15,621 bases of DNA. It comes from Candidatus Sordicultor aquaticus (GTDB taxonomy: Bacteria; Atribacterota; Atribacteria; Atribacterales; Caldatribacteriaceae). The stretch spans positions 1 to 15,621 of the forward strand of contig JAGPEW010000003.1 of assembly GCA_018056825.1 (NCBI GenBank). Direction: 5' to 3'. The notes under the pieces are model-generated. The model did no database searches, had not been told where the DNA came from, and saw only the letters and a list, made by a program, of their open reading frames with translations. Position numbers and translations under genes: made by a program. This document shows positions 7,449 to 14,472 of the stretch, in pieces (position 1 is the stretch's first letter; every line of letters begins with the position of its first letter).

Positions 7449-8302
7449 TCTTCTACTTTCTTTCGGATATCCATTCCCCAGGATAACTTGCTACGTAATA
7501 AAGAATAAAATGGTCTTTGGGGGTCAACACGAACTAAATGAGCTGAAAAAGTAGAACGAGCTACAGTAATACGTTCCTCTTTTTTAATAAAATAGCCTCG
7601 TTGTCCATCTAAAGTTACCATAGTTCCCTCTTTTTCTGATTCTAAAACTATTTCAATAGTGGAAGAGGGAGCCACTACTATAGAGCGAGCATACAAAGTA
7701 TGAGCACAGATAGGAGTTATCAATAAAAGTTCAAGACCGGGAAAAAGCACCGGTCCACCAGCAGAAAGAGAGTAAGCACTAGAACCAGTAGGAGTAGCTA
7801 CAATTAATCCATCAGCAGGAAAAGAAGCCAGAAACTCTCCATCAATGTAAGTGGAAAGACGAATCATCTGAGCAAAAGGTCCCCGATAGACTACTACATC
7901 ATTAAGAGCAAAGTCAGCATCAGATTTTCCATCTTGGTGAGTAATACAACATTGAGCCATCATTCGTTTCTCCACTTCAAATCTTCCCTTAATTACCTCT
8001 TCTGCTGCCTGAAACATATTTTCCACACTGGCTTCAGCTAAAAACCCTAGCCCTCCCATATCAATACCTAAAAGAGGGACTCCTAAAGGAGAATAAAGCC
8101 AGCTCGCAGAAAGAAAAGTACCATCTCCTCCTAAAACGAATACCACTTCTGGTTTTTCTTCTACTTTAGTTTCGCCTTCCACAATAAAAGTTTTTACTCC
8201 TCGAGACTGGAGAAAATCACCCAGTTCTCGAGCCTTATCTCTTACTTTCTGATTCTTCTTTTTAATAAAAATATGTGCTGTGTTTAAGACTATTTTATCC
8301 AT
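7442..8302 (-). CDS. nadK: NAD kinase
   Basis: Phosphorylates NAD to NADP with ATP (or polyphosphate) in the cytoplasm. Signature motifs are GGDGT (58-62, Asp60 catalytic), ALNDVVVYRG (the family usually has NE at this point, here ND) and DGLIVATPTGSSAYSLSAGGP. I start it at the ATG at 8302, giving 286 residues and the usual N-terminus MDKIVLNTAHIFIKK; an upstream TTG/ATG extension of 19 residues in the same frame lies inside the preceding gene and has no family resemblance. No good Shine-Dalgarno is present, and the gene overlaps the previous one by 13 bases, so translational coupling is likely. It lies between a nuclease-like membrane protein gene and recN. Confidence 0.95.
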   Translation of the reverse strand: MDKIVLNTAHIFIKKKNQKVRDKARELGDFLQSRGVKTFIVEGETKVEEKPEVVFVLGGDGTFLSASWLYSPLGVPLLGIDMGGLGFLAEASVENMFQAAEEVIKGRFEVEKRMMAQCCITHQDGKSDADFALNDVVVYRGPFAQMIRLSTYIDGEFLASFPADGLIVATPTGSSAYSLSAGGPVLFPGLELLLITPICAHTLYARSIVVAPSSTIEIVLESEKEGTMVTLDGQRGYFIKKEERITVARSTFSAHLVRVDPQRPFYSLLRSKLSWGMDIRKKVEEC

Positions 8303-8808
8303 CGTCCGATTACTAAACCTGAAACAAACCCTAATATACTTAATGAAAACCCTATCCATCGCCAGGAAAAACGGTTATCTATGGGAAAAGTTACTTGGTA
8401 TAGCTCATCGTTCTCTCCATTCACCAATATAACAGCTTTAGGGCGATAAACCAAGTAATACTCCAATAGCTGCCTCCTCACTCGAGGGTGGTCAAAACGC
8501 AAATATTCACCCGTTTTTACTTCGGCCACGTATAAATCTTTTCCTCTCCGTACCAGATAATCTGCTCGTACTTTACAAGGTGTCTTTTTACCATTTACTT
8601 TAATACAAAACTCTCTTTCCGGTTGCTCCTCCACTAATCTAAAACCGCTTCTCTCTAAAAGATGAATAGCTTCTTTTTCTATCACCTGAGCTCGGGAAAG
8701 AGTTCTCTTTCTTCGGTGCCTTCTCCACACTCGGGAAATAAATATAGTAAATACCACAGCCACCGAGAAGGTTAATACTATCCTCCACATCTCAGGACCA
8801 AAACTCAT
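8290..8808 (-). CDS. Membrane protein with RecB/Cas4-like PD-(D/E)XK nuclease core
   Basis: A 172-residue protein that I do not recognise as a named family. It has a hydrophobic helix at about 9-26, then a very basic stretch (RVWRRHRRKR, 26-35), a soluble core, and a second hydrophobic helix at about 151-168. The basic stretch argues that the core faces the cytoplasm. The core shows Asp83 (RADYLV), Glu96-Val97-Lys98 (VAEVKTG) and Gln113-x3-Tyr117 (RRQLLEYYLVY), the order and spacing of the D-ExK-QxxxY motifs of RecB/AddB/Cas4-type nucleases. An AGGG lies ten bases before the ATG. It sits between tlyA (3-base gap) and nadK (13-base overlap). All catalytic positions seem intact, so activity is plausible, but the substrate is unknown. 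Confidence 0.8.
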   Translation of the reverse strand: MSFGPEMWRIVLTFSVAVVFTIFISRVWRRHRRKRTLSRAQVIEKEAIHLLERSGFRLVEEQPEREFCIKVNGKKTPCKVRADYLVRRGKDLYVAEVKTGEYLRFDHPRVRRQLLEYYLVYRPKAVILVNGENDELYQVTFPIDNRFSWRWIGFSLSILGFVSGLVIGRWIK

Positions 8809-8811
8809 ATT

Positions 8812-9627
8812 CTATGTTCCCTTGCTCTGATGAGCTTCTTCCACCACTTGGCTTATTATACTTCTTAAGTCTTTATTTGTTAAATCTGAACTTCTTTTTC
8901 TCCAATATCCTAAAAATTCTATGTTTCCTTTTGCCCCCCAAATAGGAGAAAAAGTTAGGCCTTGAAAGGAAAAACCAGCTTTTTGAGCTTGAGTTAAAGT
9001 TTCCTCTAAAACTCGTTCATGTACTTTTTTATCTTTTACCAGCCCTTTTCTAACCTCCTGTCGTCCAGCCTCAAATTGAGGTTTAATCAAGGCGATTAAT
9101 AGACCATCCTCTTTAAGGATAGATGCAGCGGGAGGGAAAATGAGACGGAGAGAAATGAAAGAGACATCTATAGTAACCCCGTCTACTTTTGTTCCTAAAA
9201 TGTCCGAGTTCAGATAGCGAGCATTTATTTTCTCTTTAACCACCACTTGAGGGTGATGACGGAGTTTTTCGTGTAATTGACCATATCCCACATCAATAGC
9301 ATAGACTTTTGTTGCTCCTCTTTGGATGAGGCAATCGGTAAATCCACCAGTCGAGGCACCGATATCGGCAAACACTAAACCTTGAGGATTTATGTCAAAT
9401 TCATTTATCGCCTTTTCCAATTTTTCTCCTCCCCGGCTGACAAATCGAGGAGGTTTTTCAATTTGAATAGAAACACTCTTTTCTACTAAAGTAGAAGGCT
9501 TAAGTAACTGATTTAACCCCTCTACTCTTACCTTGCCGCTGACAATTATTCTCTGAGCTTTTTCTCGGCTATCGCATAGGCCATTTTTCACCAAGAGCTC
9601 ATCCAAGCGAATTTTTTCTTTGTTCAT
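8812..9627 (-). CDS. tlyA: TlyA family rRNA 2'-O-methyltransferase
   Basis: Known members methylate ribose 2'-OH of cytidines in 16S and/or 23S rRNA (often called hemolysin A). The 271-residue protein starts with an S4 RNA-binding domain (about 6-65: RLDELLVKNGLCDSREKAQ) followed by an FtsJ/RrmJ-type SAM-dependent domain with motif I DIGASTGGFTD (88-98) and VDGVTIDVSFISL. The C-terminal part includes GNIEFLGYW, typical of TlyA. AGAAG precedes the ATG closely. It follows ispA after 4 bases; in Bacillus and Clostridia dxs usually lies between the two and is missing here. Presence of the S4 domain and length suggest a full TlyA. The exact rRNA target cannot be read from sequence. Confidence 0.95.
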   Translation of the reverse strand: MNKEKIRLDELLVKNGLCDSREKAQRIIVSGKVRVEGLNQLLKPSTLVEKSVSIQIEKPPRFVSRGGEKLEKAINEFDINPQGLVFADIGASTGGFTDCLIQRGATKVYAIDVGYGQLHEKLRHHPQVVVKEKINARYLNSDILGTKVDGVTIDVSFISLRLIFPPAASILKEDGLLIALIKPQFEAGRQEVRKGLVKDKKVHERVLEETLTQAQKAGFSFQGLTFSPIWGAKGNIEFLGYWRKRSSDLTNKDLRSIISQVVEEAHQSKGT

Positions 9628-9631
9628 TCTT

Positions 9632-10519
9632 CTAATATTTTCTCTCTATTACAAACCTGGCTATCTCTAAAAGTAAGGGAAAAGGTCGAGAAAGAGAAGA
9701 AAGAAGCTGCACTGCCTTTTCCCATTTATTTTTCATTATTTCTTCGCTATCTTTTACTCCTTTAATTTTCACCAGAGTAGCTTTGTCTTGTATTTTATCT
9801 TTACCCGGCGTCTTACCCAAAACCTCTTTTTCCTGAGTCACATCTAATATATCATCCTTAATCTGGAAACATTCTCCTAGAAGCATTCCGAATTCTTCTA
9901 AAACCTCTTTTTCCTGAGAAGTGGCAGAGCCAGCTATTGCTCCACATAAAATAGAAGCAGTTAAAAAAGAACCAGTTTTTAGGTGGTATATTTTCCAAAC
10001 TTCTTCCTCGCTTACCCCTCTTCCCTCTCCTTCTAGATCTAATACTTGGCCTCCCACCATTCCCTCTATACCTAGAGCTTCTAAGATAACATTTATTATA
10101 TCCAATACTTTTTTCTCACCCAAAAACTTGATTAATTCCTCATTCCCCACTATAAGCCGCAACCCTTCTATTAAGAGAGCGTCTCCCACTAAAACTGCCA
10201 TTGCTTCCCCAAAAGCGCGATGCATACTGGGCTTACCTCGGCGGTAATCATCATTATCCATACAGGGAAGGTCATCATGGACCAAAGAAAAAGCATGTAT
10301 CATCTCTATAGCACTAGCTATAGGTAACAAATGCTCTTTTTTTATTCCATAACCCAAACCTGTCGCTAGAATAAGAGAGGCACGAATTTTCTTTCCTCCC
10401 TTTACTCCATAAAGAATGGGAGGTATTAAAGAAGAATCCTCGCTTAGGGAGAGAAAGTGGCGTTCTAAATATTCATCTACTAAATTGGCATTTTCTTGTA
10501 GAAAACTTTCTATTTTCAT
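9632..10519 (-). CDS. ispA: Polyprenyl synthetase (farnesyl/geranylgeranyl diphosphate synthase)
   Basis: Condenses isopentenyl diphosphate with allylic diphosphates to make C15-C20 prenyl diphosphates for quinones and undecaprenyl carriers. The 295-residue protein has GGKKIR (41-46, IPP site), the first aspartate-rich motif DDLPCMD (82-88) with DYRRG, GGQVLDL (156-162) and the second motif DDILD (222-226). Phe at 77, five residues before the first DD, and the two-residue insert in the motif match the bacterial short-chain (IspA) type, so C15 is likely but C20 cannot be excluded. The ATG overlaps the nusB stop as ATGA, with GAGAGG 4 bases upstream. The xseA/xseB genes normally found before ispA are absent. 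It contains a perfect 19-base direct repeat. Confidence 0.95.
   Translation of the reverse strand: MKIESFLQENANLVDEYLERHFLSLSEDSSLIPPILYGVKGGKKIRASLILATGLGYGIKKEHLLPIASAIEMIHAFSLVHDDLPCMDNDDYRRGKPSMHRAFGEAMAVLVGDALLIEGLRLIVGNEELIKFLGEKKVLDIINVILEALGIEGMVGGQVLDLEGEGRGVSEEEVWKIYHLKTGSFLTASILCGAIAGSATSQEKEVLEEFGMLLGECFQIKDDILDVTQEKEVLGKTPGKDKIQDKATLVKIKGVKDSEEIMKNKWEKAVQLLSSLSRPFPLLLEIARFVIERKY
9819..9918. repeat. In-frame 19-base direct repeat within ispA (two copies, 81 bases apart)
   Basis: AAAACCTCTTTTTCCTGAG occurs at 9819-9837 and again at 9900-9918 with no mismatch. On the coding strand both copies code for QEKEVL (in SQEKEVLEE and TQEKEVLGK). The offset is 27 codons, and the interval includes the DDILD catalytic motif. 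Confidence 0.9.
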
Positions 10520-10953
10520 AGTTCCTCTCTTTTAGGAAGATAATTCTCCTTTTCCTCTAAATTTTTGACTAATTGTCCTAATACTCCATTAATGAACTTT
10601 CCTGAGTCTTCTGTCCCATACTTCTTGCCCAATTCTACTGCTTCATTAATAGCCACACTTATTGGTACTTGAGGAAGAAAAAGTATCTCAAATACTGCTA
10701 AGCGCAAGATATTGCGGTCTACATTAGCCATTCGGTAAAGAGGCCACTCTTGTGAAGCTTTAGAAAGTACTTTATCAAGCTCTTCTTTGTTATCCTCTAC
10801 CCCTTTTACCAAATGAAAAAAAAAGGAAAGGGTGTCTTCATCCCACCCCTTAGGAATTTCAAAATAAGGAAGGATTTCCTCTAGTTTCTTGTTTCTCACA
10901 TCCATCTGAAATAAGACTTGTAAAGCAGCTGCCCGTGCTTTTCTTCGCAACAT
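10516..10953 (-). CDS. nusB: Transcription antitermination factor NusB
   Basis: RNA-binding factor that works with NusE/S10 in rRNA antitermination. At 145 residues it has the usual all-helical pattern: RRKARAAALQVLFQMD at the N-terminus (RNA-binding arginine-rich helix), ANVDRNILRLAVFEIL and ISVAINEAVELGKKYG near the C-terminus, all highly characteristic. I start it at the ATG at 10953, where GGAG lies 4 bases upstream; a TTG at 10965 in the same frame has no ribosome site and lies in the end of the previous gene. One base separates it from the upstream stop. Asp23 gene-nusB adjacency is standard in Firmicutes (yqhY-nusB in Bacillus). Confidence 0.96.
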   Translation of the reverse strand: MLRRKARAAALQVLFQMDVRNKKLEEILPYFEIPKGWDEDTLSFFFHLVKGVEDNKEELDKVLSKASQEWPLYRMANVDRNILRLAVFEILFLPQVPISVAINEAVELGKKYGTEDSGKFINGVLGQLVKNLEEKENYLPKREEL

Positions 10954-10954
10954 T

Positions 10955-11299
10955 TTACTCCGCAACTAAAGTGGTACTATTTTTTTGAGGAATGGCAAAT
11001 CCTTGAACATAGATATCAATCCGGTCTACTCGTAAACCAGTTTTTTTCTCCAGTCTCTCTTTTAATTCTTTTTGAAGTTCCCAAGCAGTTTCTGGCACTC
11101 TTTTTTTAAGGTTTAAAATGAGAAATAATTGAAGAGAGATAACCCCTTTCTTTGCTTCCATACGTAAGCTCTCTTCCCGGTTTTTTTCCCAGGACTCTAC
11201 ACCGGGAAAACCTTGAACCACCTGTTCTACTAAAGCTTGTAAAGTTTTCGAAGGATAAAATATTTGTCCCTCAGGCAAAGCAAGTTCTGCGCTTTTCAG
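10955..11299 (-). CDS. Asp23/Gls24 family protein (YqhY-like), probable CTG start
   Basis: A short protein of the alkaline shock protein 23 family. The C-terminal half (VISLQLFLILNLKKRVPETAWELQ and KKTGLRVDRIDIYVQG) follows the family pattern of a beta strand, VP-x-WELQ helix and TGL-x-V-x-x-I-x-I-x-V. In Bacillus the corresponding gene yqhY lies next to the acetyl-CoA carboxylase genes and nusB and has been tied to fatty-acid synthesis control. A TTG start at 11278 is the first conventional start but is 28 bases from any ribosome site. A CTG at 11299 stands 7 bases after GAGGTG (11307-11312) and gives MKSAELALPEGQIFYPSK, much like typical family N-termini (114 residues). An in-frame TGA lies just upstream. 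I therefore favour CTG. Confidence 0.85.
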   Translation of the reverse strand: MKSAELALPEGQIFYPSKTLQALVEQVVQGFPGVESWEKNREESLRMEAKKGVISLQLFLILNLKKRVPETAWELQKELKERLEKKTGLRVDRIDIYVQGFAIPQKNSTTLVAE

Positions 11300-11303
11300 T
11301 GCT

Positions 11304-11312
11304 AATCACCTC
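11304..11312 (-). promoter_or_regulatory. Strong ribosome binding site pointing to a CTG start
   Basis: GAGGTGATT on the minus strand nearly matches the full anti-Shine-Dalgarno complement. No ATG, GTG or TTG of the Asp23 frame is within range; the CTG at 11297-11299 is 7 bases from the GAGGTG core. Confidence 0.7.
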
Positions 11313-11318
11313 AAATTA

Positions 11319-11885
11319 TTATGCTCTTTCTAAATATTCTCGAGTACGAGTATCTACTCGTACCTTATCTCCCTCATTAACAAAAAGAGGAACTTGAATT
11401 ACTACGCCAGTTTCCAGAGTAGCAGGCTTTGAACCACCAGAAGCAGTGTCTCCTCTGATTCCCGGAGTAGTTTCCACTACTTTTAATTCTATAAAGGGAG
11501 GTAATTCAATACCTATATGCTTTCCCTCGTAAGATAGTATTTTTACTTCCAAGTTCTCTACCAAAAAGTCTCGATTTTCTCCCACTATTCCCTCGGGCAA
11601 AACAATTTCTTCATAGTTTTCTAAGTTCAGGAAATGATATCCAGATGCATCTTCATACATATACTGGGCTTCTTTGACTTCCAATATTGCTCTGGTTACT
11701 TTCTCACCAGCTCTAAAGGTTTTTTCTACTATAAAACCAGTGTTAATATCTCTGAGCTTAGTTTTAATTATGGCTCCTCCCTTACCTGGTTTAATATGCT
11801 GAAAAGAAGTAACCACATAAAGATTACCATCTACTTCTATACAAGTTCCCACTCGCAAATCATTACTAGAAATGTAATCAGGCAT
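11319..11885 (-). CDS. efp: Elongation factor P
   Basis: Relieves ribosome stalling at polyproline stretches. The 188-residue protein has all three beta-barrel domains: the N-terminal KOW-like domain with the modified loop HIKPGKGGA (30-38; Lys35 aligns with Escherichia coli Lys34, Lys32 is also conserved), the central OB domain, and the C-terminal OB domain with the family signature GDTASGGSKPATLETG. GGAGG is 7 bases before the ATG at 11885, and the gap to pepP is 2 bases. The lysine between glycines suggests post-translational modification, but no modifying enzyme is seen in the window. The pepP-efp pair is conserved in Firmicutes. After efp, Bacillus and many Clostridia have spoIIIAA-AH, absent here. 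Confidence 0.97.
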   Translation of the reverse strand: MPDYISSNDLRVGTCIEVDGNLYVVTSFQHIKPGKGGAIIKTKLRDINTGFIVEKTFRAGEKVTRAILEVKEAQYMYEDASGYHFLNLENYEEIVLPEGIVGENRDFLVENLEVKILSYEGKHIGIELPPFIELKVVETTPGIRGDTASGGSKPATLETGVVIQVPLFVNEGDKVRVDTRTREYLERA

Positions 11886-11887
11886 AT

Positions 11888-12949
11888 TTAGTCCTCCTCT
11901 CCAAACACTAGGGGAAGAGAATCTAGGATTTCATTTCCTTCTTCTTGCACTACTATTAAATTTTCCAAGCGAATCCCTCCCCAGTTAGGAAAATAAATCC
12001 CTGGCTCCACTGTCACTACCATACCTTTCTTTAGAATAGTTTCACTTTTAGGGCCTAGGCGAGGGTCTTCATGAATCTCTATCCCTACCCCGTGCCCTAA
12101 GCTATGAGTAAAATGTTCCTCAACTTTTTTTTCTTTAAAGAAATTTCTCACAACTTTGTCAACTTCTTCTGCTCTTATTCCTTCCTTTATAATAGTTTCG
12201 GCCAAACGTTGTGCTTCCTCTACCATTTGAAGAAGTTGATGGAAATGAGAATCAACTTTTCCTATAGTTACTACCCGGGTAAGGTCAGCGCAATAACCAC
12301 CAACTCGTGCTCCCCAGTCCACAATTGCCCAATCATTATCCTTAAAAGAGTAAGAAGAAGGGCGAGCATGAGGAAGAGCGCTTCTCTTTCCTCCAGCTAT
12401 AATGGTAGGAAAGGCTATCTCATCTCCTCCCAAAAGACGCATTTGATAATCTAACTCTAAAGCTGCATCTTTTTCCTTTACGCCCTCTCGAAAAAGAGGT
12501 ATTATTTTTTTTAAGGCTTGTTCTGAAATCTCTACCGCCTTTTTTATTTCCTCGATTTCCTCTTCTTCTTTAATCATCCTCATTTGACGAGAAGGAGAAG
12601 AAATAGGAATAACTTCTAAACCCTGGTCTTTAAGACGCTCATAAAACCCTACTCTTAAACTATCTTCTATCAAGAGTTTTTGATAACCATTGCTTGATAT
12701 TACTTCTTTTATGATTCTAGTAACTTCATTTTTAAATTCGTGGATTCCCACCTTTACTTTAATTTCTTCTTGAGCTTGAGTAGTATAGCGTCCATCACAG
12801 AAAAAAATTGGTGTGTCATCAGGAAAAACTAAAAGAAAACCCGTTGAGCCTTGAAAACCTAAAAGATAAAAAAGATCCCCTATCTCAGTAACTAGGAAAG
12901 GATGCTCTAAACTTTTTTTGAATTTGGTTATTCTCTCTTCATAATTCAT
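11888..12949 (-). CDS. pepP: Xaa-Pro aminopeptidase (M24B metallopeptidase)
   Basis: Removes N-terminal residues preceding proline. The 353-residue protein has an N-terminal creatinase-like domain (to about 125) and a C-terminal pita-bread domain with all five metal ligands in place: Asp211 (IVDWGA), Asp222 (ADLTR), His286 (SLGHGVG), Glu315 (VEPGIY) and Glu329 (IRLEN). HARPS (194-198) provides the usual substrate-binding His. The ATG at 12949 is preceded by GAGG at 7 bases and overlaps the aroQ end by 11 bases. This is the homologue of Bacillus YqhT, always next to efp, matching a shared theme of proline-containing peptides. No signal peptide, so cytoplasmic. Confidence 0.96.
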   Translation of the reverse strand: MNYEERITKFKKSLEHPFLVTEIGDLFYLLGFQGSTGFLLVFPDDTPIFFCDGRYTTQAQEEIKVKVGIHEFKNEVTRIIKEVISSNGYQKLLIEDSLRVGFYERLKDQGLEVIPISSPSRQMRMIKEEEEIEEIKKAVEISEQALKKIIPLFREGVKEKDAALELDYQMRLLGGDEIAFPTIIAGGKRSALPHARPSSYSFKDNDWAIVDWGARVGGYCADLTRVVTIGKVDSHFHQLLQMVEEAQRLAETIIKEGIRAEEVDKVVRNFFKEKKVEEHFTHSLGHGVGIEIHEDPRLGPKSETILKKGMVVTVEPGIYFPNWGGIRLENLIVVQEEGNEILDSLPLVFGEED

Positions 12950-13376
12950 TTTTCTTCCTCAAAAGGGCTTGCAAGGCCAAAATATATCCCCAATATCCTA
13001 AACCAGCTATTTGCCCCCAGCACACCGGGGCAATCACCGAATGATGACGAAACTCCTCTCGACTATAGATATTAGATAAATGCACCTCTATTATAGGAGC
13101 TTTAACTACTTTTAGAGCATCGCGAATAGCCAAACTATAATGAGTATAAGCTCCTGGATTTATAATTATACCATCAACATTTTCTCTGCTGTCCTGAATT
13201 TTATCAATAATATCTCCCTCATGGTTAGATTGAAAAATTTCCAGATTCACTCCCATTTTCTGAGCTTCTTTTTCTAAAAGAACATTTATTTCCCCAAAAC
13301 TTTTTTCTCCATAAATTTCTTTTTCTCTTTCTCCCAAAAGATTTAAGTTGGGACCACAAATAAGAAGGATGTTCAA
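12939..13376 (-). CDS. aroQ: 3-dehydroquinate dehydratase, type II
   Basis: Dehydrates 3-dehydroquinate to 3-dehydroshikimate in the shikimate pathway. From the TTG start the protein is 145 residues, the normal size. Catalytic Arg17 and Tyr22 (GPNLNLLGEREKEIYG), QSNHEG (49-54), NPGAYTHYS (73-81) and EVHLSN with His99 are all present. The TTG at 13376 follows GAGGTG by 8 bases; a longer TTG start at 13415 adds 13 residues with no counterpart in the family and no ribosome site. The ribosome site overlaps the stop codon of aroB. It follows aroK and aroB, so three consecutive steps or near steps of the pathway are coexpressed. Confidence 0.95.
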   Translation of the reverse strand: MNILLICGPNLNLLGEREKEIYGEKSFGEINVLLEKEAQKMGVNLEIFQSNHEGDIIDKIQDSRENVDGIIINPGAYTHYSLAIRDALKVVKAPIIEVHLSNIYSREEFRHHSVIAPVCWGQIAGLGYWGYILALQALLRKKNEL

Positions 13377-13383
13377 TCTATTT

Positions 13384-14472
13384 TCACCTCTCCAAATAAG
13401 AAAGTACTTCTCCAATTTTTTCCTCTTCTACCTCTACTCCCCAAATAGGCTGACCAAAATCTTTCAAAAAAACTAATCTCGCTTTCCCCTTTTCTTTCTT
13501 TTTATCTTGGCGAAGAGCAACAAAAAATTCTTCTCTATCTATTTTAAACTGTAATTGGGTAGGCAAATGAAAGTTAGTTAAAATCTCTCTTTGTTTTTCT
13601 ACTACTTTTGAAGAAGTAATGCCTAATTTATGCCCTAAAATAGCTTCTCCCATCATTCCCAAAGCCACCGCTTCCCCATGTCTGAGTTTCCCATAACCTT
13701 CTACTCTTTCTAAAGCATGACCTATGGTATGTCCATAATTTAAAATACTCCGTAAACCTTTTTCTTTTTCATCCTCTTCTACTATCTTTTTTTTGAAGGA
13801 AAGAGATTGAAAAATTATTTCTTCTAAGATTTTTTCTTCCCGAGAAAGAATTTGCTCTTTTTTCTCTAAAAGAGAAAGAACTTCACCTCCTGCTAAAAAG
13901 AAGGTTTTGGCTACCTCTGCAAGACCCTCTTCATATTCTCGAGGAGGGAGGGTGTGAAGGAAAGAAAGGTCAATAAATACCCCGTGAGGAGGGTAAAAAG
14001 TCCCCACCAGATTCTTCCCCTGAGGCAGATTTACCCCGGTTTTTCCTCCTATAGAACTATCTACTTGCGCTAAAAGAGTGGTAGGAATGGAAAAATAGGT
14101 TATCCCTCGTAAAAAGGTAGAAGCTACAAAACCAGTAATATCAGTAATCACTCCTCCTCCTAAAGCCAAGAGAAAACTCTTCCGGTCTAAATCCAGACTC
14201 AGAAGCTGGTCATAGATAAACTCTACCAAGGAAAGATTTTTATATTCTTCCCCATCAGGCATGGTAACCGCCTGAATGTTAAATCCTTGCCGGGAGAAAA
14301 AAGAGGATACCTCCTCTTCATAAAGAGGTCCTACCCGAGAGTTAGTTATTATAACCCCCCGAGAAGAAGGAAACTGCACTTCTTTTAGCCAATCATCTCT
14401 TTCTAGTAAGTTGGGATCCAAAAAAACTGGATACTGTTTATGGTTTTCTCCATAAACTACTAATTTTCTCAT
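13384..14472 (-). CDS. aroB: 3-dehydroquinate synthase
   Basis: Second enzyme of the shikimate pathway, converting DAHP to 3-dehydroquinate with NAD and a metal ion. The 362-residue protein has the Rossmann-type N-terminal domain, GGGVITDITGFVASTFLRG (105-123), PTTLLAQVDSSIGGKTGVN (130-148), GKNLVGTFYPP, and the metal ligands Glu186 (GLAEV), His248 (NYGHTIGH) and His265 (RHGEAV). The ATG at 14472 overlaps the end of aroK by 35 bases; GAGG lies 12 bases upstream, a wide spacing that suggests coupling to aroK translation. aroK-aroB-aroQ is a common order in Clostridia. Confidence 0.97.
   Translation of the reverse strand: MRKLVVYGENHKQYPVFLDPNLLERDDWLKEVQFPSSRGVIITNSRVGPLYEEEVSSFFSRQGFNIQAVTMPDGEEYKNLSLVEFIYDQLLSLDLDRKSFLLALGGGVITDITGFVASTFLRGITYFSIPTTLLAQVDSSIGGKTGVNLPQGKNLVGTFYPPHGVFIDLSFLHTLPPREYEEGLAEVAKTFFLAGGEVLSLLEKKEQILSREEKILEEIIFQSLSFKKKIVEEDEKEKGLRSILNYGHTIGHALERVEGYGKLRHGEAVALGMMGEAILGHKLGITSSKVVEKQREILTNFHLPTQLQFKIDREEFFVALRQDKKKEKGKARLVFLKDFGQPIWGVEVEEEKIGEVLSYLER
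13385..13390 (-). promoter_or_regulatory. Ribosome binding site deciding the aroQ TTG start
   Basis: GAGGTG on the minus strand, overlapping the aroB TGA stop, 8 bases before the TTG at 13376-13374. It supports the shorter protein that fits the family. Confidence 0.75.

Noticed and set aside
8303..8359. 19-residue N-terminal extension of NAD kinase
   Set aside because: No ribosome site, no family counterpart, and it overlaps the preceding gene in another frame; the ATG at 8302 gives the normal N-terminus.
10816..10824. Nine-A run (T9 on the coding strand) in nusB and eight-A run in aroB near 13785
   Set aside because: Frames are intact and runs of A/T this long are ordinary in AT-rich genes; no shifted frame of interest continues past them.
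13377..13415. 13-residue extension of AroQ from an upstream TTG
   Set aside because: Would place coding sequence over the end of aroB without a ribosome site; the TTG at 13376 has GAGGTG at good distance and yields a standard-length enzyme.
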